A stretch of 64,000 bases of DNA from Firmicutes bacterium UBA2058. Lineage in GTDB: Bacteria; Bacillota; Clostridia; Tissierellales; Sedimentibacteraceae. The first letter of the stretch is position 1. Every line of letters starts with the position of its first letter. Made by a program: the position numbers and the translations under genes. Below are positions 46,328 through 54,231 of this stretch, in pieces. The notes under the pieces were generated by a model. The model did not search any database and had not been told where the DNA came from. It saw nothing but the letters and a program-made list of their open reading frames with translations. Where the stretch lies: NCBI GenBank assembly GCA_002332905.1, contig DDAM01000062.1:124001-188000 (forward strand), in the 5' to 3' direction.

Positions 46328-46638
46328 ATGTATCCTCCACCGCAATTAAATTTGTTTACATCTATGTCTTCTATTAAATAAATTGTTATAAAAAGTATAC
46401 AATATATGATAACCAAAATAAACAAAAATATCGATAATTTTTATCAATGTTTGCATATTTTTACAGAAAGAAATTTTTAGTCATTTTTAATTGACTTTAT
46501 AGTTAATTTAGATTAAAATTTTAGTATTAAATTTTTATAGATTATATTTTAAGTTATATATATAATACTAATCTCAATTTAAAACCTTTTATAATTAAGA
46601 TAAGTATAAATAACAAAATCAAAGGAGAAATATACAAG
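46328..46638. other. AT-rich divergent spacer between GNAT gene and guaA
   Basis: 311 bases with no supportable ORF. I looked for a purine riboswitch core before guaA and did not see one. The promoters of the GNAT gene (-) and guaA (+) must lie here, but the A/T content makes specific -35/-10 calls unreliable. Confidence 0.4.
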
Positions 46639-48171
46639 ATGGTAATTATAGTCGACTTCGGTGCTCAATACAGTCAACTAATAGCTCGTAGAGTTAGAGA
46701 AGCCAACATTTATTGTGAAATTGTACCTTATACTTACACAATAGATCAAATAAAGGCAAAAAATCCAACAGGAATAATTCTTTCTGGCGGTCCAGCAAGC
46801 GTATATGAAGATAACGCACCTTCTATAAATAAAGAAATATTTGAAATAGGTGTTCCAATTCTTGGAATATGTTATGGTGGTCAATTAATAGCTCAGTCTT
46901 TTGGTGGAAAAGTAACAAAGGCTAATAACAGAGAGTATGGACGCATTAAACTTCAAACAGCTGAAAATACTGGTTTATTTAAGGATATACAACAAGATTC
47001 ATTAGCATGGATGAGCCATACAGATTATATAGAACAAAAACCTGAAGGATTTAGAATTACAGCATATTCTGATACTTGCCCTATATGTGCAATGCAAAAT
47101 GATGAAAAGCAAATCTATGCAGTACAATTCCACCCAGAGGTTGAACATTCTGAAAAAGGAAAAGAAATAATCCAAAACTTCTTAATAAATGTATGTAAAT
47201 TAAAAGCAGATTGGAACATGGGTAACTTTGCCCTTGAATCAATAGAAAACATAAAAAAACAAGTTGGAGACAAAAAAGCTTTATGTGCATTATCAGGCGG
47301 AGTTGATTCATCAGTAGCCGCAGTATTAGTTCACAAGGCTATAGGTAAAAACCTAGTATGCGTATTTGTTGACCACGGGCTACTTAGAAAAGACGAAGGC
47401 GACCAAGTTGAAAAAATATTTAAAGAACAATTTGATATGAACCTAATCAGAGTAAATGCTGGCGAAAGATTTTTAGGAAAATTAGCTGGTGTAACAGACC
47501 CTGAAACAAAGAGAAAAATCATTGGTGAAGAGTTTATCAGAGTTTTTGAAGAAGAAAAACAAAAACTTAAAGATGAGTTTGGTCATATAGATTACTTAGT
47601 TCAAGGAACAATTTATCCAGACGTAGTAGAAAGCGGTACAGCAACAGCTGCAACAATAAAATCACACCACAACGTTGGTGGACTTCCAGAGGATGTTGAC
47701 TTTGAATTATTAGAGCCATTAAGACAATTATTCAAAGACGAAGTTCGTCAAGTAGGTAGAGAGGTTGGAATACCTGAAGAATTAGTTGAAAGACAACCAT
47801 TCCCAGGTCCAGGACTTGCAATTAGATGCTTAGGTGAAATCACAGAAGATAAGCTTCACATCATAAGAGAAGCAGACTTCATATTCAGAGATGAAATCAA
47901 AAAAGCAGGACTACACAAAAGCATATGGCAATACTTCGCTTGCCTACCAAACGTAAGAAGCGTTGGAGTTATGGGAGACTACAGAACATACTCTCACACT
48001 GTAGCACTAAGAGCAGTAAACTCATCTGACGGAATGACTTCAGACTGGGCACGAATACCATATGAAGTATTAGAAAAAGTATCAAATAGAATAGTAAATG
48101 AAGTGGATAATGTAAATAGAATAGTTTATGATATAACTTCAAAGCCACCTTCAACTATTGAGTGGGAATAA
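46639..48171 (+). CDS. guaA: GMP synthase (glutamine-hydrolysing)
   Basis: This enzyme converts XMP to GMP with glutamine. The 510-residue protein has the class I amidotransferase domain (GICYGGQL nucleophile; AVQFHPEVEHS), the PP-loop ATPase motif ALSGGVDSSVAAVL, and the C-terminal dimerisation domain ending VYDITSKPPSTIEWE. ATG 46639 behind AAAGGAG. The gene is intact; its 3' end is a known insertion hotspot for integrative elements, and the phage-related element starts right after it. Confidence 0.97.
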   Translation: MVIIVDFGAQYSQLIARRVREANIYCEIVPYTYTIDQIKAKNPTGIILSGGPASVYEDNAPSINKEIFEIGVPILGICYGGQLIAQSFGGKVTKANNREYGRIKLQTAENTGLFKDIQQDSLAWMSHTDYIEQKPEGFRITAYSDTCPICAMQNDEKQIYAVQFHPEVEHSEKGKEIIQNFLINVCKLKADWNMGNFALESIENIKKQVGDKKALCALSGGVDSSVAAVLVHKAIGKNLVCVFVDHGLLRKDEGDQVEKIFKEQFDMNLIRVNAGERFLGKLAGVTDPETKRKIIGEEFIRVFEEEKQKLKDEFGHIDYLVQGTIYPDVVESGTATAATIKSHHNVGGLPEDVDFELLEPLRQLFKDEVRQVGREVGIPEELVERQPFPGPGLAIRCLGEITEDKLHIIREADFIFRDEIKKAGLHKSIWQYFACLPNVRSVGVMGDYRTYSHTVALRAVNSSDGMTSDWARIPYEVLEKVSNRIVNEVDNVNRIVYDITSKPPSTIEWE

Positions 48172-48179
48172 GACTTTAC

Positions 48180-48222
48180 AGCCATATAATATTGATAATT
48201 CAATGATTATATGGCTTTTGTT
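48180..48222 (+). terminator. Terminator of guaA
   Basis: An 11-bp stem AGCCATATAAT / ATTATATGGCT (48180-48190 with 48206-48216) ends in a T-rich tail TTTGTTTTT. Confidence 0.88.
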
Positions 48223-48226
48223 TTTC

Positions 48227-48247
48227 TTTTGATACTATTTTGATACT
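48227..48247. repeat. Tandem TTTTGATACT repeats at the element's left boundary
   Basis: TTTTGATACT occurs at 48227-48236 and 48238-48247 (11-bp period). It lies between the guaA terminator and the first element gene. Such short phased repeats are typical arm-type integrase sites near att. No matching copy was found in the right flank within this window. Confidence 0.45.
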
Positions 48248-48262
48248 GTTATTAAAAACATA

Positions 48263-49159
48263 TTAAAAACTAAATATACTTAATAGCTGTTCTATAGCTT
48301 CATCAGCACTTAACTTTTGCCTTTTTTCTTCACGCTCCATCTGCAAAACACTCCACTCAACTTCACTTGTACCTGTATGCCTAAATTCATTTAATCCTAC
48401 ATGGCGCATTGGTATATAAGACCTATAATCTTCTGTAGCCTTAACAAATTTTGTATCTTTTCTTAAATTTCTAAGTCCCCTTTCTTTTAATTGTCTTACT
48501 CTTTCTCTTCCTATTCCAGTATCATTCCCAACACTTTCGAGAGTTCTATTTTTATAATACAATTCTCTTAATATATGTTCTTCTCTAGTTGATAATTTAG
48601 AAAGGGCACTATTCACTATACGCTTTAAATCTTCACGTTCAACAATATCATCAAAATCCTCTATGCTTTCATCAGGAATAATATCACCTAATTCAGTATT
48701 ATCTTCTTCCCCTATAAATGTATTAAGTGATACTATTGAAGCTGTCGCACATTGTTTTATATAATTAAGTCCTTTGATACCTACTTTTAATACTTTGCAC
48801 ATATAATCATCAGCAGGATAACAATCATACTTTTGATGATAGTCATTTTTTATTTTTTTATATCTATATACATAATAATTCATGTGTGCGGTAAAGTTAC
48901 CACTATCGCGAATAGAATTTAATATATAAAATTTTAAGTTTGTAATAAATGAACACCCAAACTCTGATTTAAAATCTAATACAGCATTGTATAACCCTAG
49001 ATATGCTTGTTGCATGAGATCATCTAAATCATTAATATCATTAGTCCTGTTATGAACTATTTTATAAATAAATCCCCTATTTCGCTTATATAGCATCTCC
49101 ATATTTTCTGATACATTCTCGCCATTTTGTATTAACTTTACTAATTCTTCATTAGTCAT
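48263..49159 (-). CDS. Sigma-70 family RNA polymerase sigma factor on the phage-related element
   Basis: A 298-residue sigma factor-like protein. Region 2 is at about 25-95 (NRGFIYKIVHNR; DLDDLMQQAYLGLYNAVLDF), a region 3-like segment is in the middle (KIKNDYHQKYDCYPADDY...VSLNTFIGEED), and region 4 at about 195-245 (LSTREEHILRELYYKNRTLESVGNDTGIGRERVRQLKERG) contains the -35-binding HTH. ATG 49159 follows AAAGGAG. It is the last gene of the element next to guaA and has the conserved hairpin leader (49190-49300) in front. It may switch on late genes or host genes. Confidence 0.85.
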   Translation of the reverse strand: MTNEELVKLIQNGENVSENMEMLYKRNRGFIYKIVHNRTNDINDLDDLMQQAYLGLYNAVLDFKSEFGCSFITNLKFYILNSIRDSGNFTAHMNYYVYRYKKIKNDYHQKYDCYPADDYMCKVLKVGIKGLNYIKQCATASIVSLNTFIGEEDNTELGDIIPDESIEDFDDIVEREDLKRIVNSALSKLSTREEHILRELYYKNRTLESVGNDTGIGRERVRQLKERGLRNLRKDTKFVKATEDYRSYIPMRHVGLNEFRHTGTSEVEWSVLQMEREEKRQKLSADEAIEQLLSIFSF

Positions 49160-49189
49160 TTAATATACACTCCTTTTACACAATAAAAA

Positions 49190-49300
49190 AGACGTGATAA
49201 CAATTTCTGATTAAATCAGTCATTGTTCCCACGTCTTATAATTGACTTCCAGTTAATAAATTTATAAAAATTATAACTAGGGTACTATCTTATATATTCT
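49190..49300 (-). ncRNA. Conserved structured leader with terminator hairpin, copy A (upstream of sigma gene)
   Basis: On the plus strand the conserved blocks are GACGTGATAACAATTTCT, GTTCCCACGTCTTATAATTG, ACTTCCA and GGGTACTAT. On the minus strand AAGACGTG/CACGTCTT and AACAAT/ATTGTT pair into a long hairpin followed by a U tract, i.e. a terminator, 30 bases before the sigma gene's ribosome binding site. Copy B (53811-53900) shares these blocks nearly unchanged. The family is not known to me; a cis-regulatory attenuator is inferred. Confidence 0.65.
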
Positions 49301-49342
49301 TTTATCAATTATAACATATATATATTATAATTTCAATTATAT

Positions 49343-49855
49343 TCAGTGGGGAGAATCCGCGGAAGAAAAGTAGACACGTGGTATCCAGAATGTCATTAAA
49401 AACTTTTTCGATACCCCTACCCTATTTAAACTCACTTTCCCACTTTTTAACAATTCAAATAATAATTTCTGTGTTCCTTGCTTATCTTTCTTATATAGCT
49501 TATGTATCATGCCATGGGTACTAGATGTCATAGGAATAAGATTGCTTATATCTATCCTCTTGCTCCAATCATCCTTTAACTCTACGATATGATGCACTGC
49601 ATCTACATATACAATCTTCTTGTTAATGTAATACTCATATAGGTCTAGTCCTTTGTAGTTGCGTAATACTTCTGTCCTTGTTCTTTCCCATTCGTCGGAG
49701 TTATAAAAGGATGTTGTTTCTTTGTCTCTGATATTCTTATCGTAATGTTTATATCTTTGCGCTTTGTTTTGCTCGCGTTTAATATTACATTCATCACAGC
49801 ATTGTTTGCTATAGTCTATTATCTTCCCGCATGTACATGTTTTCTTTAATGCCAT
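49343..49855 (-). CDS. HNH endonuclease
   Basis: A 170-residue protein. An N-terminal zinc finger-like CTCGKIIDYSKQCCDEC precedes an HNH nuclease with AVHHIVELKDDW (HH..), ISNLIPMTSSTHGMIH (N and H). HNH proteins of this type sit beside terminase genes in cos phages and take part in packaging. ATG 49855 follows GGAG. The last ~25 residues read through a sequence that is shared with 53341-53415, so the natural stop could once have been earlier. No terminase gene follows. Confidence 0.85.
   Translation of the reverse strand: MALKKTCTCGKIIDYSKQCCDECNIKREQNKAQRYKHYDKNIRDKETTSFYNSDEWERTRTEVLRNYKGLDLYEYYINKKIVYVDAVHHIVELKDDWSKRIDISNLIPMTSSTHGMIHKLYKKDKQGTQKLLFELLKSGKVSLNRVGVSKKFLMTFWIPRVYFSSADSPH
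49345..49435. repeat. Cos-like repeat region, copy 1
   Basis: GTAGACACGTGGTATCCA (49370-49387) with CTACCCTATTTAAA (about 49417-49430) recurs at 53341-53358 with CTACCCCTATTTAAA. CCGCGG lies at about 49358. It is next to the HNH gene, where cos sites lie in many phages; identity as cos is not proven. Confidence 0.45.
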
Positions 49856-49981
49856 ATCAACTCCAATTTAAAAAACGCCTAGTTTCATAAGTGCTATTCT
49901 TTATTCTAAATACATATTTATTATATTTGTTTGTACTACACAGTACGTTACACTAAATTATCTATTGATATTTTAATGAAG

Positions 49982-50161
49982 TTACTTTCCATACCTATTC
50001 TGTTTAAAACATTCCTCTACACCCTCATACTTATCATGAGTAACTGAATCAGTCTCACAATCATCTTTATTTTTACATTCGCATCCGTCTTTTAGACATA
50101 TACAATCTATCTTGTTACCTTTCCATTTCATATATACATTTACTTTTGTTATTCCTTTCAA
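49982..50161 (-). CDS. Small cysteine-rich protein (59 aa)
   Basis: TTG 50161 behind AAGGTGA (or ATG 50131) opens a frame ending at 49982. The product has CICLKDGCEC and later C-x10-type cysteines, seven acidic and many Lys residues. Possibly metal-binding; family unknown. Confidence 0.5.
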   Translation of the reverse strand: MKGITKVNVYMKWKGNKIDCICLKDGCECKNKDDCETDSVTHDKYEGVEECFKQNRYGK

Positions 50162-50192
50162 TTACTCACCTTCTTTGCATTAAAAAAGAACC

Positions 50193-50567
50193 CTATATAG
50201 AGTTCTGATTATTATTATTGTTATTATTATCAAGTAAAAATGTAAATCCTGTATATAACCACTCTATAGCAATAACGCTTAAGTAAACCAACCCATTTTT
50301 ATGTACATCGTACTTGCTATTTGCTCTATCTATATCTATTGCTGCATTCATATACATATAATTAATGTTAGCCTTATCAAATGCACCAACATGTTCTATC
50401 ATAGGCAAATCATATTTACCGCTAATATAATTGTAAATATTGTTATCTTCACACTCCGAAATAATTCTATGAATGTCCTCTTTATGTCCTTTATCTAATA
50501 ATCGTTGAATTTCCCATAAGAACCAATAAATATCTTTTTCTATTGCAATATCTTTAGCTTTTTCCAT
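50193..50567 (-). CDS. Hypothetical protein with C-terminal poly-Asn
   Basis: About 124 residues, start ATG 50567 behind GGAG. Soluble, helix-rich. A run of seven to eight Asn near the C-terminus is encoded by an ATT/GTT trinucleotide repeat (50205-50230). No known domain recognised. Confidence 0.6.
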   Translation of the reverse strand: MEKAKDIAIEKDIYWFLWEIQRLLDKGHKEDIHRIISECEDNNIYNYISGKYDLPMIEHVGAFDKANINYMYMNAAIDIDRANSKYDVHKNGLVYLSVIAIEWLYTGFTFLLDNNNNNNNQNSI

Positions 50568-50760
50568 TATAACCACTCCAATACTTTTCTTTTTATACTA
50601 CCATAATTTAACAAAATAGTAAATATAAAGACATGAGAAAATATAATAAAAAGGACCCTTTTAGAGTTCTTTTGTTTATATATTAGTCATCTTCATTTAT
50701 CGTTTCTTGAATATGATAATTAAGATAAAAAGCAGTGTTAGGATTCTTTTTACTTATTAT

Positions 50761-51213
50761 TTATTTAAAATAATTCTTATTACTTTCAATTTCGTCTAAT
50801 ATAACTCTTACGTAATCACCCTGCTTACTAACAAAATTAAACTTTTTTATTTTTTGTAAACCAATAATGACAAATGCCATAACAAGAAAAATATAAACTG
50901 CCATTGTAATTGTTATAAGCATATCTAAGTTGTTAATATTGGTATTTGCTTTATTATTAAGTGGTATTAATATGCTAATAGTTGTAATTAACATAGTAAC
51001 AACCGAGATAACTAATGCACATAGCGATATCATAATATTTCTAAATTCATTTATATTTGATTTTCTTGATTCAGCTTTAATTTTTAAAAATGTATCATAA
51101 TCTCTATTAACGTGTATTTCAAGAATTTTTCTTGCACATACTATCTCACTTTTTCTGCAGCCATTCGCACATTTTTCAAGTTTATAACAAATATTTTCAA
51201 ATTCATTCATCAT
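50761..51213 (-). CDS. Hypothetical membrane protein (two helices)
   Basis: About 150 residues. The N-terminal cytosolic part has Cys-rich CYKLEKCANGCRKSEIVC, followed by two hydrophobic helices (MISLCALVISVVTMLITTISIL; ITITMAVYIFLVMAFVIIGL) and a charged tail. GTG 51219 or ATG 51213 as start. Not recognised; could act in superinfection exclusion or lysis timing, but nothing specific supports this. Confidence 0.55.
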   Translation of the reverse strand: MMNEFENICYKLEKCANGCRKSEIVCARKILEIHVNRDYDTFLKIKAESRKSNINEFRNIMISLCALVISVVTMLITTISILIPLNNKANTNINNLDMLITITMAVYIFLVMAFVIIGLQKIKKFNFVSKQGDYVRVILDEIESNKNYFK

Positions 51214-51431
51214 AAGCACTATTCCTCTTCAAATTATTTTAGTAAACTTAGTATACCAAGGAAATCATTTCCATACAACAATAATTTACATAAAAAGACA
51301 CCCGTCTCTGGATGTTTAATTAAACACAGTTAGCATTTGTTAGTATTTGTTTTACTATAAGCCATGGCTTAATAGTTAATGTATATATAATAATTAATAT
51401 ACAAATACTAATTATAACAAAATTTAATAAG

Positions 51432-51865
51432 GTGATTACTTTCAATTACATATCTCATATTGTAACTGCTTTATTATTAGCTTATGGCTTAGATTATTTA
51501 ATTTTAGATTTTAATTTAATTGAAATGGTATTGTTTTATTTGTTTGTTACTCTTGGAAGCATACTTCCTTATGCAGAATTACCAGATAGTTTTATTGGAA
51601 GAAGAATCAGACCAATTAGTGATATGATTTACAATGCTTTTGGCCATAGGACTATAACACATTTAACTATTATATTCTTTGTATTTGATTTTTAACTGAT
51701 TTAAATATTATTTCTGGTAGTCTTAATAATAGGGATATTTGCTTATGTATTTGGTGACATGATAGATGGAAAGGTTCCTGTTGTATTTTCCGTTGAGTAA
51801 GAAAAAGATAGGATTAGGAGCTGTTTATGGCACAAAAAAACAAGCACCTGAAAAGGTGCTTATAA
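51432..51865 (+). pseudogene. Decayed YdjM-type membrane-associated metal-dependent hydrolase
   Basis: The first 87 residues match the YdjM/LexA-binding family (LGSILPYAELPDSFIGRRIRPISDMIYNAFGHRTITH, where normal members have LPDIDHPxSxIGRR...GHRxxTH). The frame stops at 51695, but family-like segments continue in other frames: FGDMIDGKVPVV and then PLSKKKIGLGAVYG. The DxDH motif is also changed to YAEL. It is thus a pseudogene with at least two frameshifts and lies opposite to its neighbours. Confidence 0.65.
51834..51861 (-). terminator. Terminator downstream of capsid/84-aa gene transcript
   Basis: Stem AAGCACCT / AGGTGCTT (51842-51849 with 51854-51861) with a U7 tract on the minus strand (complement of 51834-51840). 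It ends the transcript that carries the capsid gene and the 84-aa gene. Confidence 0.8.
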
Positions 51866-51878
51866 GTTAATCTTTTCT

Positions 51879-52133
51879 TTATAAATGCACATTTATTATT
51901 CTTATAACGTTTATATGTCTTGTATATCCATTTAATTCAAATGTATTTGTATATATTTTTGCATTAAATTTGTATGTTTGTCCTAATTTCAACGATACAT
52001 TGCTTTCAATTAAAGATTTAGTCAAGCAGCATCTTAATGTTGTACCATTTTCTAAAAATACATGATAATATACTTTTTTTGAATTTGGTAATGTTTCAAT
52101 GTTTATTATTTCACCTGTAAATTCTATATTCAT
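51879..52133 (-). CDS. Hypothetical small beta-rich protein (84 aa)
   Basis: An 84-residue protein with alternating beta pattern (IEFTGEIINIETLP...VYYHVFLENGTTLRCCLTKSL...YKFNAKIYTN) that looks OB-fold-like. ATG 52133 follows GAGGAG, 19 bases after the capsid gene stop. Cotranscribed with the capsid gene and ended by the hairpin at 51834. Could be a capsid decoration or binding protein; no family recognised. Confidence 0.6.
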   Translation of the reverse strand: MNIEFTGEIINIETLPNSKKVYYHVFLENGTTLRCCLTKSLIESNVSLKLGQTYKFNAKIYTNTFELNGYTRHINVIRIINVHL

Positions 52134-52152
52134 TTCTTAGCTCCTCTGCGTA

Positions 52153-53184
52153 CTATTTTATCAAAACAAGTTTTATAACTGCATCTGTATCTACTTCTTC
52201 AACGTCTAATTTCTCAACTAGCTTAATTAATACATCATCTTCATAAAAGCCTATATTTTTATTAATATCTATAAGCATTTTTCCTCTATCAAATAATACA
52301 ACCGCTTCATTTAGAGAACCTATCACTATTGATATTTTGCCTTCCTCATTCTTGAATAAATTATCTGGTAATATCATGACTGGGTACAATCCAAATAATA
52401 ACTTATCTTTTGTATTTTCACTGCTTGATTCAAATAATTTAATTAAATTACCTTCTGTGTCTTTTAAATTTGATAAATATTCATAACCAGCATAATTTAT
52501 TAAAACTGTTGCATTATTTTTATATTGGTCTGCTAAATTTGTTAATATGTCATTTTCTAAAGTGTCAATATTAGCAACTTCAATCTTTGTTTCTAAAGTC
52601 ATTTCGTTTATTTTGTCAACAATCATTTGATTTCTTGTTGCTCTTGATTTTTTAGCACACCATTTCTTTAACCATTCTTTAAATACTTTTTCTGAATCAC
52701 TAACTAATTCTAAAGTAGCTTTTAAAATACCAGCTTTCTTTTTTGTTTTAAACTTAACGCCTTTTACTTTTGATTGATCCACATAAGGGATATCTTGAAA
52801 TTGTTCTACAGTTTCTAAAGGGGTAATGTCAGCCGATAAATCGTATACTCTTTGTCCTTCCATTGATTCAACTGGTTCAACCTTTACCAATATTTCTAAA
52901 CTTAAGCCTTCTTTTCTTAAGCTCTCTACATTGTTTTTCATATCATGTGGCAATAAATAACCATTGTCTTCATCAAGTCCAAATCGAATGCTATTGTATA
53001 CAGTATCCTCTTCAGGAGTAGTAGCTACTGTTTTAATTCCAATAGATGATTTTAATGCTTTAACGAACATATTTTCATCAATATTACTCAAGATTTCTTC
53101 GTTTAATACTTGTTTTTCTTCTTTATTTTTTGTGTTATTTGCTCTTTTTACTAAGCTTAAAATTTCTAATATTTTTGTATTCAT
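52153..53184 (-). CDS. HK97-fold major capsid protein (lone)
   Basis: A 343-residue protein with the HK97-family text: GYLLPHDMKNNVESLRKE, a P-domain region (RVYDLSADITPLETVEQFQDIP; ILKATLELVSDSEKVFKEWLKKWCAKKSRATRNQMIV), the A-domain pattern NYAGYEYLSNLKDTEGN, KLLFGLYPVMILPDN, IVIGSLNEAVVLFDRG and final VEEVDTDAVIKL. The N-terminal delta/scaffold region (about 1-70) is shorter than usual, and no separate protease, portal or terminase gene is near. An encapsulin is less likely because the match is to phage capsids and there is no cargo gene. ATG 53184 behind AGGAGA. Confidence 0.85.
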   Translation of the reverse strand: MNTKILEILSLVKRANNTKNKEEKQVLNEEILSNIDENMFVKALKSSIGIKTVATTPEEDTVYNSIRFGLDEDNGYLLPHDMKNNVESLRKEGLSLEILVKVEPVESMEGQRVYDLSADITPLETVEQFQDIPYVDQSKVKGVKFKTKKKAGILKATLELVSDSEKVFKEWLKKWCAKKSRATRNQMIVDKINEMTLETKIEVANIDTLENDILTNLADQYKNNATVLINYAGYEYLSNLKDTEGNLIKLFESSSENTKDKLLFGLYPVMILPDNLFKNEEGKISIVIGSLNEAVVLFDRGKMLIDINKNIGFYEDDVLIKLVEKLDVEEVDTDAVIKLVLIK

Positions 53185-53334
53185 AAGTTTTCTCCTATTA
53201 TTTTAATTAGTTTTTTATTGATACTTCAATGTTTTTTAATTAGTATGGTAAATGGTATAAACGAATTTTCATTTATTTTGATATTATTATATTTTATATC
53301 TTCATTGAAAAGCTGTTCTGGGAATTTTTTTAGA

Positions 53335-53415
53335 GCGAGGGTAGACACGTGGTATCCACAGATAACTTCTAAACAATTTTACCCGCCCCTGGGGTCACAC
53401 ACTACCCCTATTTAA
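53335..53415. repeat. Cos-like repeat region, copy 2
   Basis: Lies between the capsid gene and the cold-shock gene. GTAGACACGTGGTATCCA (53341-53358) and CTACCCCTATTTAAA (about 53402-53416) match copy 1 at 49345-49435. Between them is a small inverted repeat CCCCTGGGG (53387-53395). Confidence 0.45.
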
Positions 53416-53439
53416 ATTTATTTTCCGATCTTATCGTCT

Positions 53440-53658
53440 TTATATAGCTGCAATTTCAATTGCTTTTTTTCTTCCGTCTTTTGTTTCTACTTTCGTATAG
53501 TTAACAGTCATTCCCACTCGCAGCTCATCAAAGCTAGGAACAACACAACCTGATAAGTGAAAAAATACATCTTCATTGTTATCTGAATCTGTTATAAAGC
53601 CATATCCCTTATTTAATGTTCTTTTAATTTTCCCTGTTTTTACTATTTGTGTACTCAT
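53440..53658 (-). CDS. Cold-shock domain protein
   Basis: A 72-residue CSD protein. The RNP1-like KGYGFITDSD and RNP2-like VFFHLS motifs are present in the usual order. It should bind single-stranded nucleic acid. ATG 53658 lies behind AAGGAG. The conserved hairpin leader copy B (53811-53900) lies upstream. On a phage-related element it may help replication or act as a transcription antiterminator. Confidence 0.88.
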   Translation of the reverse strand: MSTQIVKTGKIKRTLNKGYGFITDSDNNEDVFFHLSGCVVPSFDELRVGMTVNYTKVETKDGRKKAIEIAAI

Positions 53659-53810
53659 ATTGTCTCCTTATATTTTTTATTTTTATTATCATTGATTTGC
53701 TTTTCTATTTAATTACTCATGTATATAATTAGGACTTCTATTTCTTAATATTTTAATCTTATTTAATTTCATCATATTTTTTCCTTTGCTTATATTTTTT
53801 TAAATAAAAA

Positions 53811-53900
53811 AAGACGTGATAACAATTTCTAATTAACTTAGATACTGTTCCCACGTCTTATAATTGACTTCCAATTTTATTACTTAATTGGGGTACTATT
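53811..53900 (-). ncRNA. Conserved structured leader with terminator hairpin, copy B (upstream of cold-shock gene)
   Basis: Nearly the same blocks as copy A (49190-49300): GACGTGATAACAATTTCT, TGTTCCCACGTCTTATAATT, ACTTCCA and GGGTACTAT, with changes mostly in the loop. Minus-strand hairpin AAGACGTG/CACGTCTT is followed by U7. About 150 bases separate it from the cold-shock start. Confidence 0.65.
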
Positions 53901-53989
53901 CACTATATTTATTTGTATTAATTATATCATAAAACTGTTGTAAAATCAAATAATATTTAACATTTGACACATTATTTTATTAATTGTCA

Positions 53990-54139
53990 TTAATATTTTT
54001 TAATTGAAATGTATGTATTCATATAAGGTTTTTTATCAGCTAAATCTTTGATTTTAGCACCCTTTAATAATGGTTTAAGCAAATGTATTATCTTATCCTT
54101 TTCCTCTATATTTTCATAGCTTATCTTTACTTTTATCAC
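53990..54139 (-). CDS. Small phage-type protein (49 aa)
   Basis: GTG 54139 seven bases behind AGGAG; MIKVKISYENIEEKDKIIHLL... then KKPYMNTYISIKK. It resembles short unnamed phage proteins with a V-K-I-S-Y start and a KLLKP-like centre. Its start overlaps the stop of the 30-aa ORF by one base. Confidence 0.6.
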   Translation of the reverse strand: MIKVKISYENIEEKDKIIHLLKPLLKGAKIKDLADKKPYMNTYISIKKY

Positions 54140-54231
54140 TATATCACTCCTGTACTTCTCAGAGCCTTTTCAACTATCTCTAACCAGGTATCAAGGTCCT
54201 TTACTTTACCCTTAAATCTTATATTAATCAT
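54139..54231 (-). CDS. Very small ORF (30 aa) coupled to its neighbours
   Basis: ATG 54231 overlaps the previous gene by ATGA and its TAG overlaps the next GTG. The peptide is amphipathic (FKGKVKDLDTWLEIVEKAL). Tight coupling on both sides supports it being translated. Confidence 0.5.
   Translation of the reverse strand: MINIRFKGKVKDLDTWLEIVEKALRSTGVI

Noticed and set aside
46346..46638. Possible purine riboswitch before guaA
   Set aside because: The conserved core could not be found on either strand.
52153..53184. Encapsulin interpretation of the capsid-like protein
   Set aside because: Sequence pattern follows phage capsids, the gene lies in a phage-related element, and no ferritin-like or peroxidase cargo gene is present.
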